64,000 bases of DNA from an uncultured Prevotellaceae bacterium (GCA_902801375.1 CADCIB010000016.1:1-64000); one strand, 5' to 3'. Shown: positions 1-9,275, counted from the first letter of the stretch. A program made the numbers and translations. The notes: generated by a model from the letters alone, not told the origin.

Positions 1-327
1 CTCGGTACACTCTACGACGAGCAACGAGTCGCCCCGCCGCACCATACTGATGGGATAGAAACCGATGCACTCGCGGATGGCCTCGGGTATGGTGAGCCCC
101 TCGAACGACTTACTTACGCGGAAGTCTTCCAACTCATTATAAATGAACGATATACGGTAACGGTCGGTAGCGCGGCGCAAGTTGAGCAGCACGTCGCTCA
201 TCGATTTGTTGCGGAATGTACGGCTCACGGTGGGTTCTTCCTCGCCCTTCAGCTTTGAAACATCCTGGGCAGAAACCGTCATCACACATGCGCACATATA
301 TATAATAAGGTATAGGATGCGTTTCAT
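1..327 (-). CDS. STN-domain TonB-dependent receptor (partial)
   Basis: The first 109 codons of a minus-strand gene whose 3' end lies outside the window. It has a signal peptide (MKRILYLIIYMCACVMTVSAQ) followed by a secretin/TonB short N-terminal (STN) domain. Visible features include RTFRNKSMSDVLLNLRRATD and SFEGLTIPEAIRECI. In Bacteroidetes this domain precedes SusC/RagA-type outer-membrane receptors regulated by trans-envelope signalling to a FecR/ECF sigma pair. The ATG lies one base after the stop of the FecR-like gene, so it is co-transcribed. Whether this is a full SusC-like barrel or a shorter STN-carboxypeptidase-like protein cannot be seen here. Confidence 0.8.
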   Translation of the reverse strand, partial: MKRILYLIIYMCACVMTVSAQDVSKLKGEEEPTVSRTFRNKSMSDVLLNLRRATDRYRISFIYNELEDFRVSKSFEGLTIPEAIRECIGFYPISMVRRGDSLLVVECTE

Positions 328-328
328 G

Positions 329-913
329 CTATTCAACAATAAGCGTTTGATGGTCAATGCTAACCTTGATTTGCTCGAAAGCGCTCAGTTCCTCGGCCAC
401 TTTTTCCAGGCTGTTGCCTGTGTTCCACTCGTAATAGAGCCGCAGATGGCGCAGCTCCTGACGGCTGAAGTTCACGCCTTGAAGGTCGTAATGTGCGGCC
501 ATTTGCCGCAGAATATCCTGCAATTCCACGTTCTCGTAGGTGATGGTTTCCGAGGCAGCAGAGGTATGGGGGTGCGAGGAAACGAGATTAGTATCAGCTG
601 CAAGAGTATTCTCGCCCCCCCGCACCTCCATACCCTCATACCCACGAACGTCCTTTTCCTTAGCGAAATACCCCGTAAATGCCGCCCACGCGATGCCCGA
701 AACCAGCAGTATCGCAGCCACGGAGGCAGCAATCTTCAGCCACGGATGGAGTTTCTTCGAGACGATTTTATCCTTTGAGACCACCACGCGGCTCCATTCG
801 CGACCGATTTCCTCGTCCGTGATGTCGTGACCCAGCGCGAGTTCCATCCAGTCGCTATCCTCATAGCGTTCCGGATGCTCGGTCATATCGAAAAGTTTCC
901 TTAGCTTGCTCAT
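329..913 (-). CDS. FecR-like anti-sigma factor with DUF4974 end
   Basis: A 194-residue protein with an N-terminal cytoplasmic part, one membrane segment (about residues 60-80, IAASVAAILLVSGIAWAAF) and a C-terminal periplasmic DUF4974/STN-like domain (ENVELQDILRQMAAHY). It is shorter than usual FecR proteins (about 300 residues) and appears to lack most of the central FecR domain. It sits between the ECF sigma gene (1-base spacing) and the STN receptor gene, the classical order for a cell-surface signalling relay. Residues just after the membrane segment come from a palindromic repeat inserted in frame (see 561-650). Confidence 0.82.
   Translation of the reverse strand: MSKLRKLFDMTEHPERYEDSDWMELALGHDITDEEIGREWSRVVVSKDKIVSKKLHPWLKIAASVAAILLVSGIAWAAFTGYFAKEKDVRGYEGMEVRGGENTLAADTNLVSSHPHTSAASETITYENVELQDILRQMAAHYDLQGVNFSRQELRHLRLYYEWNTGNSLEKVAEELSAFEQIKVSIDHQTLIVE
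561..650. repeat. Palindromic repeat inside the anti-sigma gene
   Basis: Near-perfect inverted arms: GGTATGGGGGTGCG at about 563-576 and CGCACCTCCATACC at 621-634, one mismatch. The insertion is in frame and encodes low-complexity residues (about 88-122) between the membrane segment and the DUF4974 domain. The same repeat wording recurs in the fucose permease and GH92 genes. Confidence 0.7.
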
Positions 914-914
914 C

Positions 915-1430
915 TTATCTTTCCTTGAAATGGTTTCTGATCTGATTGATTCCTTTCTTTAATCGCTGATAGACGGTGGCGCGTTTCAGCCCTAACTCGG
1001 TGGCAATGTCCTCTGCCCGTCGTTGCTCCATATAGCGCATACTGACCACAGTTGCAATCGGTTCGGTCACCTCCTCTTGAATATACCGCTCGATTTCAGC
1101 ATACAGCGAATCAACATCCGCATTCGCATCGTCAACCGATTTGACATCGCCTGTCGTTTCTCCTTCCCTTCGGGGAGGTCGAGAGGGGTATTCCCCCGTA
1201 ACCCTCCAATGCTTCAGCAGATTGAGGCAATGGTTCCTCACAGCCACGAGCAACCACGCCTCCGCCCGTTGTTCTTCAGGTGTCCAGCGTGCCGACAACA
1301 TGTACAGGAACACTTCGCTTACGGCATCGCGCGCCTCCTCGTCGTTGCCCAGCAGGGCGCAGGCCGTGAGAAACATCCTGCGGTAATGTCGTTGGAACAG
1401 CCGCTCTATGATGGTTACTTCGTCATTCAT
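915..1430 (-). CDS. ECF-type RNA polymerase sigma factor
   Basis: About 171 residues from the ATG at 1430. The reading frame is open for 8 more codons, but the MNDEVTIIERLFQRHYRRMF start fits the family. Sigma-70 region 2 (LLGNDEEARDAVSEVFLYM) and region 4 (MRYMEQRRAEDIATELGLKR, a helix-turn-helix) are present, separated by a linker carrying an inserted repeat. It should direct transcription of the downstream receptor operon under control of the adjacent FecR-like protein. Confidence 0.88.
   Translation of the reverse strand: MNDEVTIIERLFQRHYRRMFLTACALLGNDEEARDAVSEVFLYMLSARWTPEEQRAEAWLLVAVRNHCLNLLKHWRVTGEYPSRPPRREGETTGDVKSVDDANADVDSLYAEIERYIQEEVTEPIATVVSMRYMEQRRAEDIATELGLKRATVYQRLKKGINQIRNHFKER
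1161..1188. repeat. Repeat fragment inside the sigma factor gene
   Basis: The stretch TTCCCTTCGGGGAGGTCGAG resembles the inverted GC-rich repeats found between genes here. It is read in frame on the minus strand as PSRPPRREGE, in the flexible linker between sigma regions 2 and 4. Confidence 0.55.
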
Positions 1431-1532
1431 GCTGACTAAAGTACAACTTTCCAAGGAGAAAATCTACTTCGCCACCCACATTTAAAGAATATTTAACCCT
1501 TACGGCCATCGCGGGAACTATTCAACCAATGG

Positions 1533-1637
1533 CCTGTGACCCCCTCTAACTCCCCCTGTAGGGGGAGAACAGGTTAGTTTCTGCGCACAAATGTAACTAA
1601 TTCTCCCCCTACAGGGGGAGTTAGAGGGGGTCACAGG
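1533..1637. repeat. 37-bp perfect inverted repeat (MITE-like)
   Basis: Positions 1533-1569 and 1601-1637 are exact reverse complements, separated by a 31-base loop. The core CTCCCCCTGTAGGGGGAG is itself palindromic. Related copies lie near 27.1, 29.7 and 60.6 kb. There is no ORF inside, so it is non-autonomous or simply a structured repeat. The rest of 1455-2055 holds the tandem array at 1781 and the fucI promoter region; no gene is seen. Confidence 0.88.
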
Positions 1638-1780
1638 CGTCATCGCAGAGTACCGACCATCACAAGTTGCCTTCATTCTTGGAATCATCGCAGTTTTGTA
1701 GGGACTGGTTCTGAAAGAAAACAATAGGGACCCGTGTAACATAGAGGCGGATGTGATTCATATTGAATCCCGACCGTACA

Positions 1781-1882
1781 TTAATAATGTAGGCTGCGTA
1801 GGTTAATAATGTACGCTGCGTAGGTTAATAATGTACGCTGCGTAGGTTAATAATGTACGCTGCGTAGGTTAATAATGTACGG
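1781..1882. repeat. Tandem array of 22-bp units
   Basis: Four consecutive 22-bp units beginning TTAATAATGTACGCTGCG (the first has one change), plus a partial fifth. The array is bracketed by inverted ends: ACCGTACATTA on the left (from 1773) and TAATGTACGGT on the right. It lies upstream of fucI, which leaves open protein binding or a mini-mobile origin. Confidence 0.85.
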
Positions 1883-2002
1883 TTGTCATTTGCGTCTGTT
1901 TACAAGCCAAAAGATGTCTTATCACAAGCCGAACGACACTGGGGTTCCTCTAAGAAAACTTAAATTCTTCGCGGAATACACCATCATTTGCAGTATTTTT
2001 TG

Positions 2003-2028
2003 TATATTTGCAGACAACAATCTGCAAA
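2003..2028 (+). promoter_or_regulatory. fucI -7 element and inverted-repeat operator
   Basis: TATATTTG (2003-2010) matches the Bacteroidetes -7 consensus. It overlaps the perfect inverted repeat TTTGCAGA (2007-2014), N6, TCTGCAAA (2021-2028), whose placement suits a repressor covering the promoter and transcription start. No good -33 TTTG is seen at the standard spacing, so an activator may also be needed. Confidence 0.6.
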
Positions 2029-2055
2029 CTACGAACTAAAAATAATATAGGAAAC

Positions 2056-3876
2056 ATGACAAAGTACCCGAAGATTGGCATCCGCCCGACCATCGATGGC
2101 CGTCAAGGCGGTGTGCGCGAGAGTTTGGAAGAAAAGACAATGGCTCTGGCAAAGGCTGTTGCCGAGTTGATCACCGCTAATGTCCGCAACGGCGACGGCT
2201 CGCCCGTGGAGTGCGTGATTGCAGACACCACCATCGGCCGCGTGGCTGAATCGGCCGCCTGTGCTGAGAAGTTCGAGCGCGAGGGAGTGGGCAGCACCAT
2301 CACCGTAACCTCGTGCTGGTGCTACGGTTCAGAAACGATGGACATGAATCCGCACTACCCGAAGGCCGTGTGGGGATTCAATGGTACTGAGCGCCCTGGT
2401 GCCGTCTATCTTGCCGCCGTACTGGCCGCCCACGCCCAAAAGGGGCTGCCAGCTTTTGGCATCTATGGACACGACGTGCAAGACTTGGACGACAACTCCA
2501 TTCCCGCTGATGTAGCGGAGAAGATTCTGCGTTGGGCACGCGCGGCTCAAGCCGTTGCCACCATGCGCGGAAAGTCGTACCTGTCGATGGGCAACACCTG
2601 CATGGGCATCGCGGGAAGTATCGTCGATGCCGATTTCCTGCAGCAATACCTCGGCATGAGGACAGAATACGTTTCGCTGGTGGAGATTCTTCGCCGCGTA
2701 GATTTTGGCATTTTCGACAAAGAGGAATTCCGCAAGGCCATGCAATGGGTGGAAAAATACTGCAAGCCACAGGAAGGCCACGACTATAACGAGGATCGCC
2801 CGCTCTTCCCTGGCACACCCATGACGACCTTCAACGGCAAGGGCAAGGGCAAGACCCGCGCTGAAAAGGACGAGGACTGGGCTTTCACGGTGAAGACGAT
2901 GATGATCATCCGCGACCTGATGCACGGCAACCCGCGCTTGCTGGAGATGGGCTACAAGGAAGAGGCCCTGGGCCACAACGCCCTGTTTGGCGGCGTTCAG
3001 GGACAGCGCCAATGGACTGACTACAAGCCGAACTTCGACTTCCCCGAGTCGATGCTTTGCACTTCGTTCGACTGGAACGGCCCACGTGAGGCCGATGTGC
3101 TGGCCACCGAGAACGACTTCCTGAACGGCATGTCGATGCTCTTCGGTCACCTGCTGACCAATCGCGGTGTGATGTTCTCCGACATCCGCACCTACTGGAG
3201 TCCAGAAGCCGTGGAACGTGTGGCTGGAAAACGTCCAGAAGGCATGGCCGCCGGCGGTTTCATCCATCTCATCAACAGCGGTGCCACCACACTTGATGCC
3301 ACGGGAGCCATGACCGATGAAGCCGGAAAGCCAACGATGAAACCCCATTGGGAACTGACCAATGACGACGTGGAGGCCTGTCTGAAAGCTACGAACTGGA
3401 TGCCTGCCGACCGCGATTACTTCCGTGGCGGCGGCTATTCGAGCCATTTCCTCACCAAGGGCGGCATGCCGATGACTATGATGCGCCTGAACCGAGTACA
3501 GGGACTCGGCCCCGTGATGCAATTAGCCGAGGGATGGACGGTGGAACTCGACCCGAAGACCAACGACATTCTCGACAAGCGCACCGACCCGACATGGCCC
3601 ACCACTTGGTTTGTCCCGCGCTTAGACGAAACAAAGGACTGCTTCAAGGACGTTTATTCGGTGATGAACTGTTGGGGAGCCAACCATGGAGCCATCGCCT
3701 ACGGACACATTGGTGCCGATGTGCTGACGCTCTGCTCCATGCTGCGCATACCCGTTTGCATGCACAACATTGCCGACAAGGACATTTTCCGCCCGTCGGC
3801 TTGGAACGCTTTTGGTATGGACAAAGAGGGAGCTGACTACCGCGCCTGCCAGAACTTCGGCCCCATTTACAAATAG
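2056..3876 (+). CDS. fucI: L-fucose isomerase
   Basis: 606 residues, the expected size for FucI, which converts L-fucose to L-fuculose with a divalent metal. The start at ATG 2056 gives the canonical [17 protein letters not shown]-terminus; the frame is open further upstream but that part lies over the operator. Recognisable segments are [45 protein letters not shown] (metal/substrate region) and [18 protein letters not shown] near the C-terminus. It is first in a three-gene fucose operon with the permease 3 bases downstream. Fuculokinase and aldolase genes are not in the window. Confidence 0.96.
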   Translation: MTKYPKIGIRPTIDGRQGGVRESLEEKTMALAKAVAELITANVRNGDGSPVECVIADTTIGRVAESAACAEKFEREGVGSTITVTSCWCYGSETMDMNPHYPKAVWGFNGTERPGAVYLAAVLAAHAQKGLPAFGIYGHDVQDLDDNSIPADVAEKILRWARAAQAVATMRGKSYLSMGNTCMGIAGSIVDADFLQQYLGMRTEYVSLVEILRRVDFGIFDKEEFRKAMQWVEKYCKPQEGHDYNEDRPLFPGTPMTTFNGKGKGKTRAEKDEDWAFTVKTMMIIRDLMHGNPRLLEMGYKEEALGHNALFGGVQGQRQWTDYKPNFDFPESMLCTSFDWNGPREADVLATENDFLNGMSMLFGHLLTNRGVMFSDIRTYWSPEAVERVAGKRPEGMAAGGFIHLINSGATTLDATGAMTDEAGKPTMKPHWELTNDDVEACLKATNWMPADRDYFRGGGYSSHFLTKGGMPMTMMRLNRVQGLGPVMQLAEGWTVELDPKTNDILDKRTDPTWPTTWFVPRLDETKDCFKDVYSVMNCWGANHGAIAYGHIGADVLTLCSMLRIPVCMHNIADKDIFRPSAWNAFGMDKEGADYRACQNFGPIYK

Positions 3877-3879
3877 GAT

Positions 3880-5274
3880 ATGAAAGCCAAGTTAGTAGAA
3901 AAGAAATACCTGTTGACGTTTATCCTCATCACGACATTGTTTGCCTTGTGGGGATTCGCCAACGACATCACCAACCCGATGGTGGCAGCTTTCCAGACGG
4001 TGATGGAGCTGTCGGCCACGAAAGCCTCGATGGTGCAGTTCGCCTTCTACGGCGGCTACGCCACGATGGCCATTCCGGCGGCTCTCTTCATCCGACGTTT
4101 CAGCTACAAGAAAGGTATTCTCTTGGGATTGGCACTCTATGCCATAGGCGCCTTCCTCTTCATCCCTGCAGCTGCCTACCAGCAGTTCAGTTTCTTCTGC
4201 CTGTCGCTCTACATCCTGACATTCGGTCTGGCCTTCTTGGAAACGACCGCCAATCCCTACATTCTTTCATTGGGAACAAAGGAGACGTCGACACGACGAC
4301 TGAACCTCGCTCAGGCCTTCAACCCCATGGGGTCGCTGTGCGGCATGTCGGTAGCTTCGCTCATCGTCTTGCCACAGCTGTGGTCCGACCGCCGCGACAG
4401 CGCAGGGCAGATTGTCTTCAACACACTCTCTGAGGCAGAGAAGGCCGACATCCGCCTGCACGACCTGGCCGTCATCCGCAATCCCTACGTGGCCATCGGT
4501 TTGGTGGTGGTAGTGATGCTCATCGTCATTGCCTTGTGTATCAAGGAGAGGGATTCTCGGGGGGATGAGAATAGTATTGATTCGAGGTACGAGGTACGAG
4601 GTACGTTGGGCGAGAATAGTTTCGTGGAAGGCGAAGACAGTAATCTCGCACCTCGCACCTCGTACCACGTACCTCGAAAAAACACCCTCTCCCGCCTGTG
4701 GCACAACCAGGTCTACCGCGAGGGTGTGGTGGCACAGATGTTCTATGTAGCGGCACAAATCATGACGTGGACCTTCATCATCCAATATGCCGACCACCTC
4801 GGCATCAACAAAGCCACTGCCCAGATGTACAACATCGTGGCTATGTGTCTGTTTCTGGGTAGCCGTTTCATCTCCACATTCCTGATGAAATATGTCAACA
4901 CTCGCGTGCTGCTCACCATTTTCGCCATTGGAGCCGGATTGTGTTCGCTGGGAGCCATCAGCATCGTCGGCATGGCCGGCCTCTACTGTCTGGTGGGTAT
5001 CAGCTTCTTCATGTCGCTCATGTTCCCCACCATCTATGGCATCGCCCTGGAGAATGTGGACAGCTACGACGCCTCACTCGGAGCCGCCTTCCTCGTCATG
5101 GCCATCGTAGGTGGTGCTTTGATGCCACCACTTCAGGGAATGATCATCGACCAGCAGACCATCATGGGCCATCCCGCCGTGAACGTTTCCTACGTACTGC
5201 CCCTCATTTGCTTTGTTGTGGTCGGTTTATATGGCATCCGCGCACATCGACTTTCACCCGCAAGATTTCAATGA
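3880..5274 (+). CDS. fucP: L-fucose:H+ symporter (MFS)
   Basis: 464 residues with about 12 membrane segments; imports L-fucose across the inner membrane. The FucP-type N-terminus LFALWGFANDITNPMVAAFQ is clear, as is LAFLETTANPYILSLG in the first half. The protein is longer than typical FucP (about 430-440) because a repeat-derived, polar insert of about 40 residues (225-266) sits in the cytoplasmic loop between the two six-helix halves, a position likely to tolerate it. It lies between fucI and the mutarotase. Confidence 0.93.
   Translation: MKAKLVEKKYLLTFILITTLFALWGFANDITNPMVAAFQTVMELSATKASMVQFAFYGGYATMAIPAALFIRRFSYKKGILLGLALYAIGAFLFIPAAAYQQFSFFCLSLYILTFGLAFLETTANPYILSLGTKETSTRRLNLAQAFNPMGSLCGMSVASLIVLPQLWSDRRDSAGQIVFNTLSEAEKADIRLHDLAVIRNPYVAIGLVVVVMLIVIALCIKERDSRGDENSIDSRYEVRGTLGENSFVEGEDSNLAPRTSYHVPRKNTLSRLWHNQVYREGVVAQMFYVAAQIMTWTFIIQYADHLGINKATAQMYNIVAMCLFLGSRFISTFLMKYVNTRVLLTIFAIGAGLCSLGAISIVGMAGLYCLVGISFFMSLMFPTIYGIALENVDSYDASLGAAFLVMAIVGGALMPPLQGMIIDQQTIMGHPAVNVSYVLPLICFVVVGLYGIRAHRLSPARFQ
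4552..4678. repeat. Palindromic repeat inside fucP
   Basis: Contains the tandem words CGAGGTACGAGGTACGAGG (from 4583) and the complementary CCTCGTACCACGTACCTCG (to about 4676), forming a long imperfect hairpin. It stays in frame and encodes the inserted central loop of the permease. Confidence 0.75.
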
Positions 5275-5277
5275 TTT

Positions 5278-5658
5278 ATGACTGAAGGATACAGGATTAA
5301 AGAATACGGCCAACCTGTGAAGCGCTACTGCCAGACGCTTGACCTCAACGGTGACAACGCGCTCATCGCGAAATACCGCGAAGCGCACGACAAAGAACAT
5401 TTCTGGCACGAGATTGGAGAGGGCATCCGCCAAGTGGGCATCCTTGAAATGGAAATCTACATCCTTGGCAACCGACTCTTCATGATTGTGGAAACGCCCC
5501 TCGACTTCAACTGGGACGAGGCAATGTCGCAATTAGCCACATTGCCTCGCCAGGCCGAGTGGGAAGCCTTCGTGGCGCAATACCAAGGATGCGCCGCTGA
5601 TGCCACGTCGGATGAGAAATGGCAGATGATGGAACGCATGTTCCACCTTTATCCTTAA
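5278..5658 (+). CDS. RhaM-family sugar mutarotase
   Basis: 126 residues of the L-rhamnose mutarotase (DUF718) fold. It likely interconverts the alpha and beta anomers of the imported 6-deoxyhexose. The family-like segment KYREAHDKEHFWHEIGEGIR carries the expected histidines, and MLERMFHLYP-like ending (QMMERMFHLYP) is typical. It starts 3 bases after the permease stop. Given the operon, L-fucose is the likely substrate rather than rhamnose, which is an inference from context. Confidence 0.85.
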   Translation: MTEGYRIKEYGQPVKRYCQTLDLNGDNALIAKYREAHDKEHFWHEIGEGIRQVGILEMEIYILGNRLFMIVETPLDFNWDEAMSQLATLPRQAEWEAFVAQYQGCAADATSDEKWQMMERMFHLYP

Positions 5659-5669
5659 CTTTCCAGAAA

Positions 5670-6551
5670 CTATAACAAAGTCAAGGTATAGATGTAAACG
5701 ACAGCAGCGGGGAAAGCCATCAGGGCAGAGTCGAAGCGGTCGAGCATCCCACCGTGTCCTGGCAGGATATTGCCTGAGTCTTTGATGCCGAGGGTACGCT
5801 TGAAAAGCGATTCCACAAGGTCGCCCCATGTTCCAAAGACCACAACAACGAGTCCTAAGCCCAACCACTGCCATATCGTAAGGATACATTTTCCGAAAAA
5901 ACGCGGCTGGTCAAAGTCGGCCACGAACAAGTTGTCGAGTGTTCCGATGGCCCATGCGGCCAGCAACACAAAGACAGCTCCACCTATGCTTCCCTCCCAC
6001 GACTTTCCTGGAGAGACACGCGGGAACAGTTTATGCCGTCCGAGCAGGCTGCCCACGCAATAGGCTCCCGTGTCGTTCACCCAAAGGAAGATGAACACCG
6101 ACAGTGGAAGCAGGGCATAGAAATGCACCTCACCATCGGCCGAGCCAGTGAATGCCAACACGGTGATCATGCTCACGGGTAAAGCGATGTACATCTGCGA
6201 CAGCATGGTATAGGCCCAGTCGTTGATGGGATTCTCCTGTTTCAGGTATAGTTCGCTGACAAACAGATAAACGATTGTAAGCAGATATGGGATGAACACC
6301 CCCGACGAAGGCGTAATGCCGCTGACATAGCCGCTCATGGCCAAAAAGAAATACACGGCAGCCACAGTACAGATGAGAGGGTTCACCTGTGTGTGGGCTA
6401 CGCGGTCGTTTACCAAACCACAGAACTCCCAGGCTGTAAGCCCCGTGACGAGGGCAAAGAGGAAGAGCATGGCAAAAGGCTGCATGAATGCCGTGACGAT
6501 GCAGGCTACATATATTATGCCCGTGATGGTGCGTTTGATGAAATTGTTCAT
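5670..6551 (-). CDS. cdsA: Phosphatidate cytidylyltransferase
   Basis: 293 residues, polytopic; makes CDP-diacylglycerol from phosphatidic acid and CTP at the inner membrane. The C-terminal CDP-DAG synthase signature is present: SPGKSWEGSIGGAV and KDSGNILPGHGGMLDRFDS. The ATG overlaps the ftsH stop by 4 bases, so the two are translationally coupled. Its stop is 11 bases from the convergent mutarotase gene. Confidence 0.95.
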   Translation of the reverse strand: MNNFIKRTITGIIYVACIVTAFMQPFAMLFLFALVTGLTAWEFCGLVNDRVAHTQVNPLICTVAAVYFFLAMSGYVSGITPSSGVFIPYLLTIVYLFVSELYLKQENPINDWAYTMLSQMYIALPVSMITVLAFTGSADGEVHFYALLPLSVFIFLWVNDTGAYCVGSLLGRHKLFPRVSPGKSWEGSIGGAVFVLLAAWAIGTLDNLFVADFDQPRFFGKCILTIWQWLGLGLVVVVFGTWGDLVESLFKRTLGIKDSGNILPGHGGMLDRFDSALMAFPAAVVYIYTLTLL

Positions 6552-8566
6552 GATTCTGGAGTTTCAGGAGTTCCTACTACTTTATGATCACTTTCAGAAG
6601 CTTCCGATTTCTTGGCTTCAAGAGCTTCTTCGGCCTTCTGCAGGGCATTGGCCTCAATGATTTCTTGCGAACGACTGGTCCAGGGACGCTTGCCGAAGAT
6701 GCGCTCCACGTCCTCAGCGAAGATCACTTCACGGCTGATCAGCAACTCAGCCAGTTCGTTGTGGCCTTCCTTGTGTTCTTCAAGCAACTGCTTGGCACGG
6801 GCATACTGCTCGTTGATCATCTTCAAGACCTCTTCGTCGATGACTTTGGCCGTGGTCTCGGAATAAGGTTTCTGGAAAGAATACTCTTGGTTGTTGTAAT
6901 AGCAGATGTTGGGCAACCGGTCACTCATTCCGGCAAAGGCTATCATGCCATAGGCACTCTTTGTGGCACGCTCCAAGTCGTTCATGGCACCGGTCGAGAT
7001 ATGACCGGTGAATAGTTCTTCGGCAGCGCGTCCACCCAGCAGTGCACACATCTCGTCGAGCATCTGCTCCTTGGTCGTAATCTGTCGCTCCTCGGGCAGA
7101 TACCAAGCGGCTCCCAAGGCCTGTCCGCGCGGAACGATGGTCACTTTCACCAATGGTGCGGCGTACTGGCAGAACCAAGAGATGGTGGCATGACCTGCCT
7201 CGTGCAGGGCTATGGAACGTTTCTCCTCGGCGGTCATCACCTTGGTCTTCTTCTCCAATCCACCGATGATGCGGTCAACGGCATCGAGGAAGTCTTGCTT
7301 GCTCACCATCTTACTATCGTGACGGGCGGCAATCAGCGCTGCCTCATTGCACACATTGGCAATGTCGGCTCCAGAGAATCCTGGTGTCTGACGCGCCAGG
7401 AAGTCTATATCGAGATTTTCGTCTACCTTGATGGGTTTTAAGTGAACCAAGAATATTTCTTTGCGCTCAGTCAGGTCGGGCAGATCGACATGTATCTGTC
7501 GGTCGAAACGTCCAGCACGTAGCAGGGCCGAATCGAGCATGTCCACGCGGTTGGTGGCTGCCAAGATAATGACACCACTGTTGGTGCCGAAGCCATCCAT
7601 CTCCGTCAGCAAGGCATTGAGCGTGTTCTCGCGCTCATCGTTACCACCCATAGCAGGGTTCTTCGAGCGGGCACGTCCCACGGCATCTATCTCGTCGATG
7701 AAGATGATACAAGGCGATTTGGCCTTCGCCTGCTGGAACAAATCGCGCACACGGCTGGCACCCACGCCAACGAACATCTCCACAAAGTCGGAACCCGACA
7801 TCGAGAAGAACGGCACTCCAGCTTCGCCTGCCACTGCTTTGGCCAGAAGCGTCTTACCCGTTCCCGGAGGTCCTACGAGCAGAGCTCCCTTGGGAATCTT
7901 TCCTCCAAGGTCGGTGTATTTCTGCGGATTCTTCAGGAATTCCACTATCTCCTGCACCTCCTGCTTGGCACCAGCCTGACCAGCCACGTCTTTAAAGGTG
8001 ATGCCCAGGTCGCCACCTTTCTCATACATCTTGGCCTTCGACTTGCCAACGCTGAAAATGCCGCTCATGCCGCCTCCGCTGCCCATGCGGCGGAACAACA
8101 GAATCCAAAAGAAGAAGATCAGGAAAATGGGCAGTATGCTATAGAGCATGTTGTAGAAGACACTCTCGCCCTTGTTCTCATACCCATAATCGCCTTTGAA
8201 ATGACCTTCGCTGCGCTGCTGCTCCACAAAGGCCTCCAAGCGGTCGACGCTGCCAATGGCTACTAATACGTAAGGTTGCGGACCCGTTTGTTCGGCCCCC
8301 GCCTTGAACACTTCTCGGAAATGCTCTGCTTTCACATACATCTTCAGTTCGTTCTTCGCCTTGTTGACCGTGATTTTCTGCGCATAGCCTTTCTGCACAT
8401 ACACTTTGAATTGGTCGTAGCTCGTCTGCTTGTTGATACTGCTTCCTGACGTAGTGTCGCCTCCAAAGAAATAGACAGAGGTCAGGGCCAGAAGTGCCAG
8501 GATGTAAATCCAGTTCATGTTGAACTTCGGCATCTTCGGCGGATTGTTGTTATTCTGCTTTTCCAC
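6548..8566 (-). CDS. ftsH: ATP-dependent zinc metalloprotease FtsH
   Basis: About 672 residues. There are two N-terminal membrane segments (about 18-35 and 140-160), an AAA+ module with Walker A GPPGTGKT, Walker [12 protein letters not shown] and the second region of homology, then the zinc-protease motif HEAGH. It degrades membrane and regulatory proteins from the cytoplasmic face. The longest supported start is GTG at 8566 (in-frame stop just upstream); the next ATG is codon 12. Middle gene of rsfS-ftsH-cdsA. Confidence 0.96.
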   Translation of the reverse strand: MEKQNNNNPPKMPKFNMNWIYILALLALTSVYFFGGDTTSGSSINKQTSYDQFKVYVQKGYAQKITVNKAKNELKMYVKAEHFREVFKAGAEQTGPQPYVLVAIGSVDRLEAFVEQQRSEGHFKGDYGYENKGESVFYNMLYSILPIFLIFFFWILLFRRMGSGGGMSGIFSVGKSKAKMYEKGGDLGITFKDVAGQAGAKQEVQEIVEFLKNPQKYTDLGGKIPKGALLVGPPGTGKTLLAKAVAGEAGVPFFSMSGSDFVEMFVGVGASRVRDLFQQAKAKSPCIIFIDEIDAVGRARSKNPAMGGNDERENTLNALLTEMDGFGTNSGVIILAATNRVDMLDSALLRAGRFDRQIHVDLPDLTERKEIFLVHLKPIKVDENLDIDFLARQTPGFSGADIANVCNEAALIAARHDSKMVSKQDFLDAVDRIIGGLEKKTKVMTAEEKRSIALHEAGHATISWFCQYAAPLVKVTIVPRGQALGAAWYLPEERQITTKEQMLDEMCALLGGRAAEELFTGHISTGAMNDLERATKSAYGMIAFAGMSDRLPNICYYNNQEYSFQKPYSETTAKVIDEEVLKMINEQYARAKQLLEEHKEGHNELAELLISREVIFAEDVERIFGKRPWTSRSQEIIEANALQKAEEALEAKKSEASESDHKVVGTPETPES

Positions 8567-8604
8567 TTTATTCTAATTATCGCTTTACACCTAATTCCTC
8601 ACTT

Positions 8605-8997
8605 CTAATCCAAATCGGGAATAGCTTCAATAGGAGCATCCTGCCACAGGCTCTCCAAACTGTAATACGCACGCATATCAGGCACGAAGATGTGCACCAT
8701 CACGTCGGTATAGTCCATGGCCACCCATGTGGCATTCTCCCGCCCGGCAATTCGGACAGGCTTTTCGCCAGCTTTCTCTCGGGCAAATTCCTCTACCGAG
8801 TCGGTAATGGCCTCCACCTGCATGGGCGAGTTGCCCTGGCAGATGACGAAATAGCGGCAGATGGCTCCTTCAATACCGCTAAGGTCGACGACCACGATAC
8901 CGCTGCCTTTCTTTTCTTGAATGCCTTCGATGATAATTTTTGCCAATTCTCTGGCTCCGTCAAGGGGAGCCTTGTTCTTTTCGTTTGTATTTACCAT
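8605..8997 (-). CDS. rsfS: Ribosome silencing factor
   Basis: 130 residues, RsfS/YbeB/Iojap family. It binds ribosomal protein L14 and blocks subunit joining when nutrients are short. Typical segments are VVVDLSGIEGAICRYFVICQ and WVAMDYTDVMVHIFVPDMR. First gene of the minus-strand rsfS-ftsH-cdsA unit, with a 38-base gap to ftsH. Confidence 0.94.
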   Translation of the reverse strand: MVNTNEKNKAPLDGARELAKIIIEGIQEKKGSGIVVVDLSGIEGAICRYFVICQGNSPMQVEAITDSVEEFAREKAGEKPVRIAGRENATWVAMDYTDVMVHIFVPDMRAYYSLESLWQDAPIEAIPDLD

Positions 8998-9036
8998 TGA
9001 TTGAATGATTCTGTGAGATTATATACGATTTTGGCA

Positions 9037-9044
9037 CAAAGGTA
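9037..9044 (-). promoter_or_regulatory. -7 promoter element for rsfS
   Basis: TACCTTTG on the minus strand matches the Bacteroidetes -7 consensus, about 40 bases before the rsfS ATG. A -33 TTTG lies at 9068-9071, a slightly long spacer of 23. Confidence 0.5.
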
Positions 9045-9127
9045 CACCTTATTCTCGGAAAAACCTGCAAAAAATACATGATTTTGAGTTTTTTTTAGGA
9101 TAAAAAGCAAAAAAAAAAGCAAAAACG

Positions 9128-9158
9128 CTTGGTGATTCAAAAAAAAGCAGTACCTTTG
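9128..9158 (+). promoter_or_regulatory. Promoter of the tRNA-Gln gene
   Basis: TACCTTTG at 9151-9158 is an exact -7 match, and CTTG at 9128-9131, 19 bases upstream, can serve as -33. It lies 33 bases before the tRNA 5' end. Confidence 0.6.
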
Positions 9159-9191
9159 CACCCGCATTCGAACAAAACGGATGCCGGACAT

Positions 9192-9262
9192 TGGGGTATG
9201 GTGTAATGGTAACACTGCAGATTCTGGTCCTGCCTTTCCTGGTTCGAGTCCGGGTACCCCAA
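9192..9262 (+). tRNA. tRNA-Gln (anticodon CTG)
   Basis: 71-base cloverleaf: acceptor TGGGGTA/TACCCCA, D arm GTGT/ACAC, anticodon loop TTCTGGT with CTG, T arm CCTGG-TTCGAGT-CCGGG, discriminator A. The next bases (9263-9265) are CCA, so the 3' end appears encoded. The last pair of the anticodon stem is A-C, a mismatch. Confidence 0.92.
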
Positions 9263-9275
9263 CCAGTCTCAAGAG

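Noticed and set aside
1781-1885. CRISPR array
   Set aside because: Units are directly adjacent with no variable spacers, and no cas gene is in the window. The same applies to the 20-bp repeats at 29601.
2329-3522. 397-codon open frame antisense to fucI
   Set aside because: High-GC coding sequence often leaves the antisense frame open; no domain, signal or promoter, and fucI is unmistakable. The same holds for long antisense frames at 13046, 16749, 22024, 27723, 35350, 38943, 42625, 50048 and 60864.
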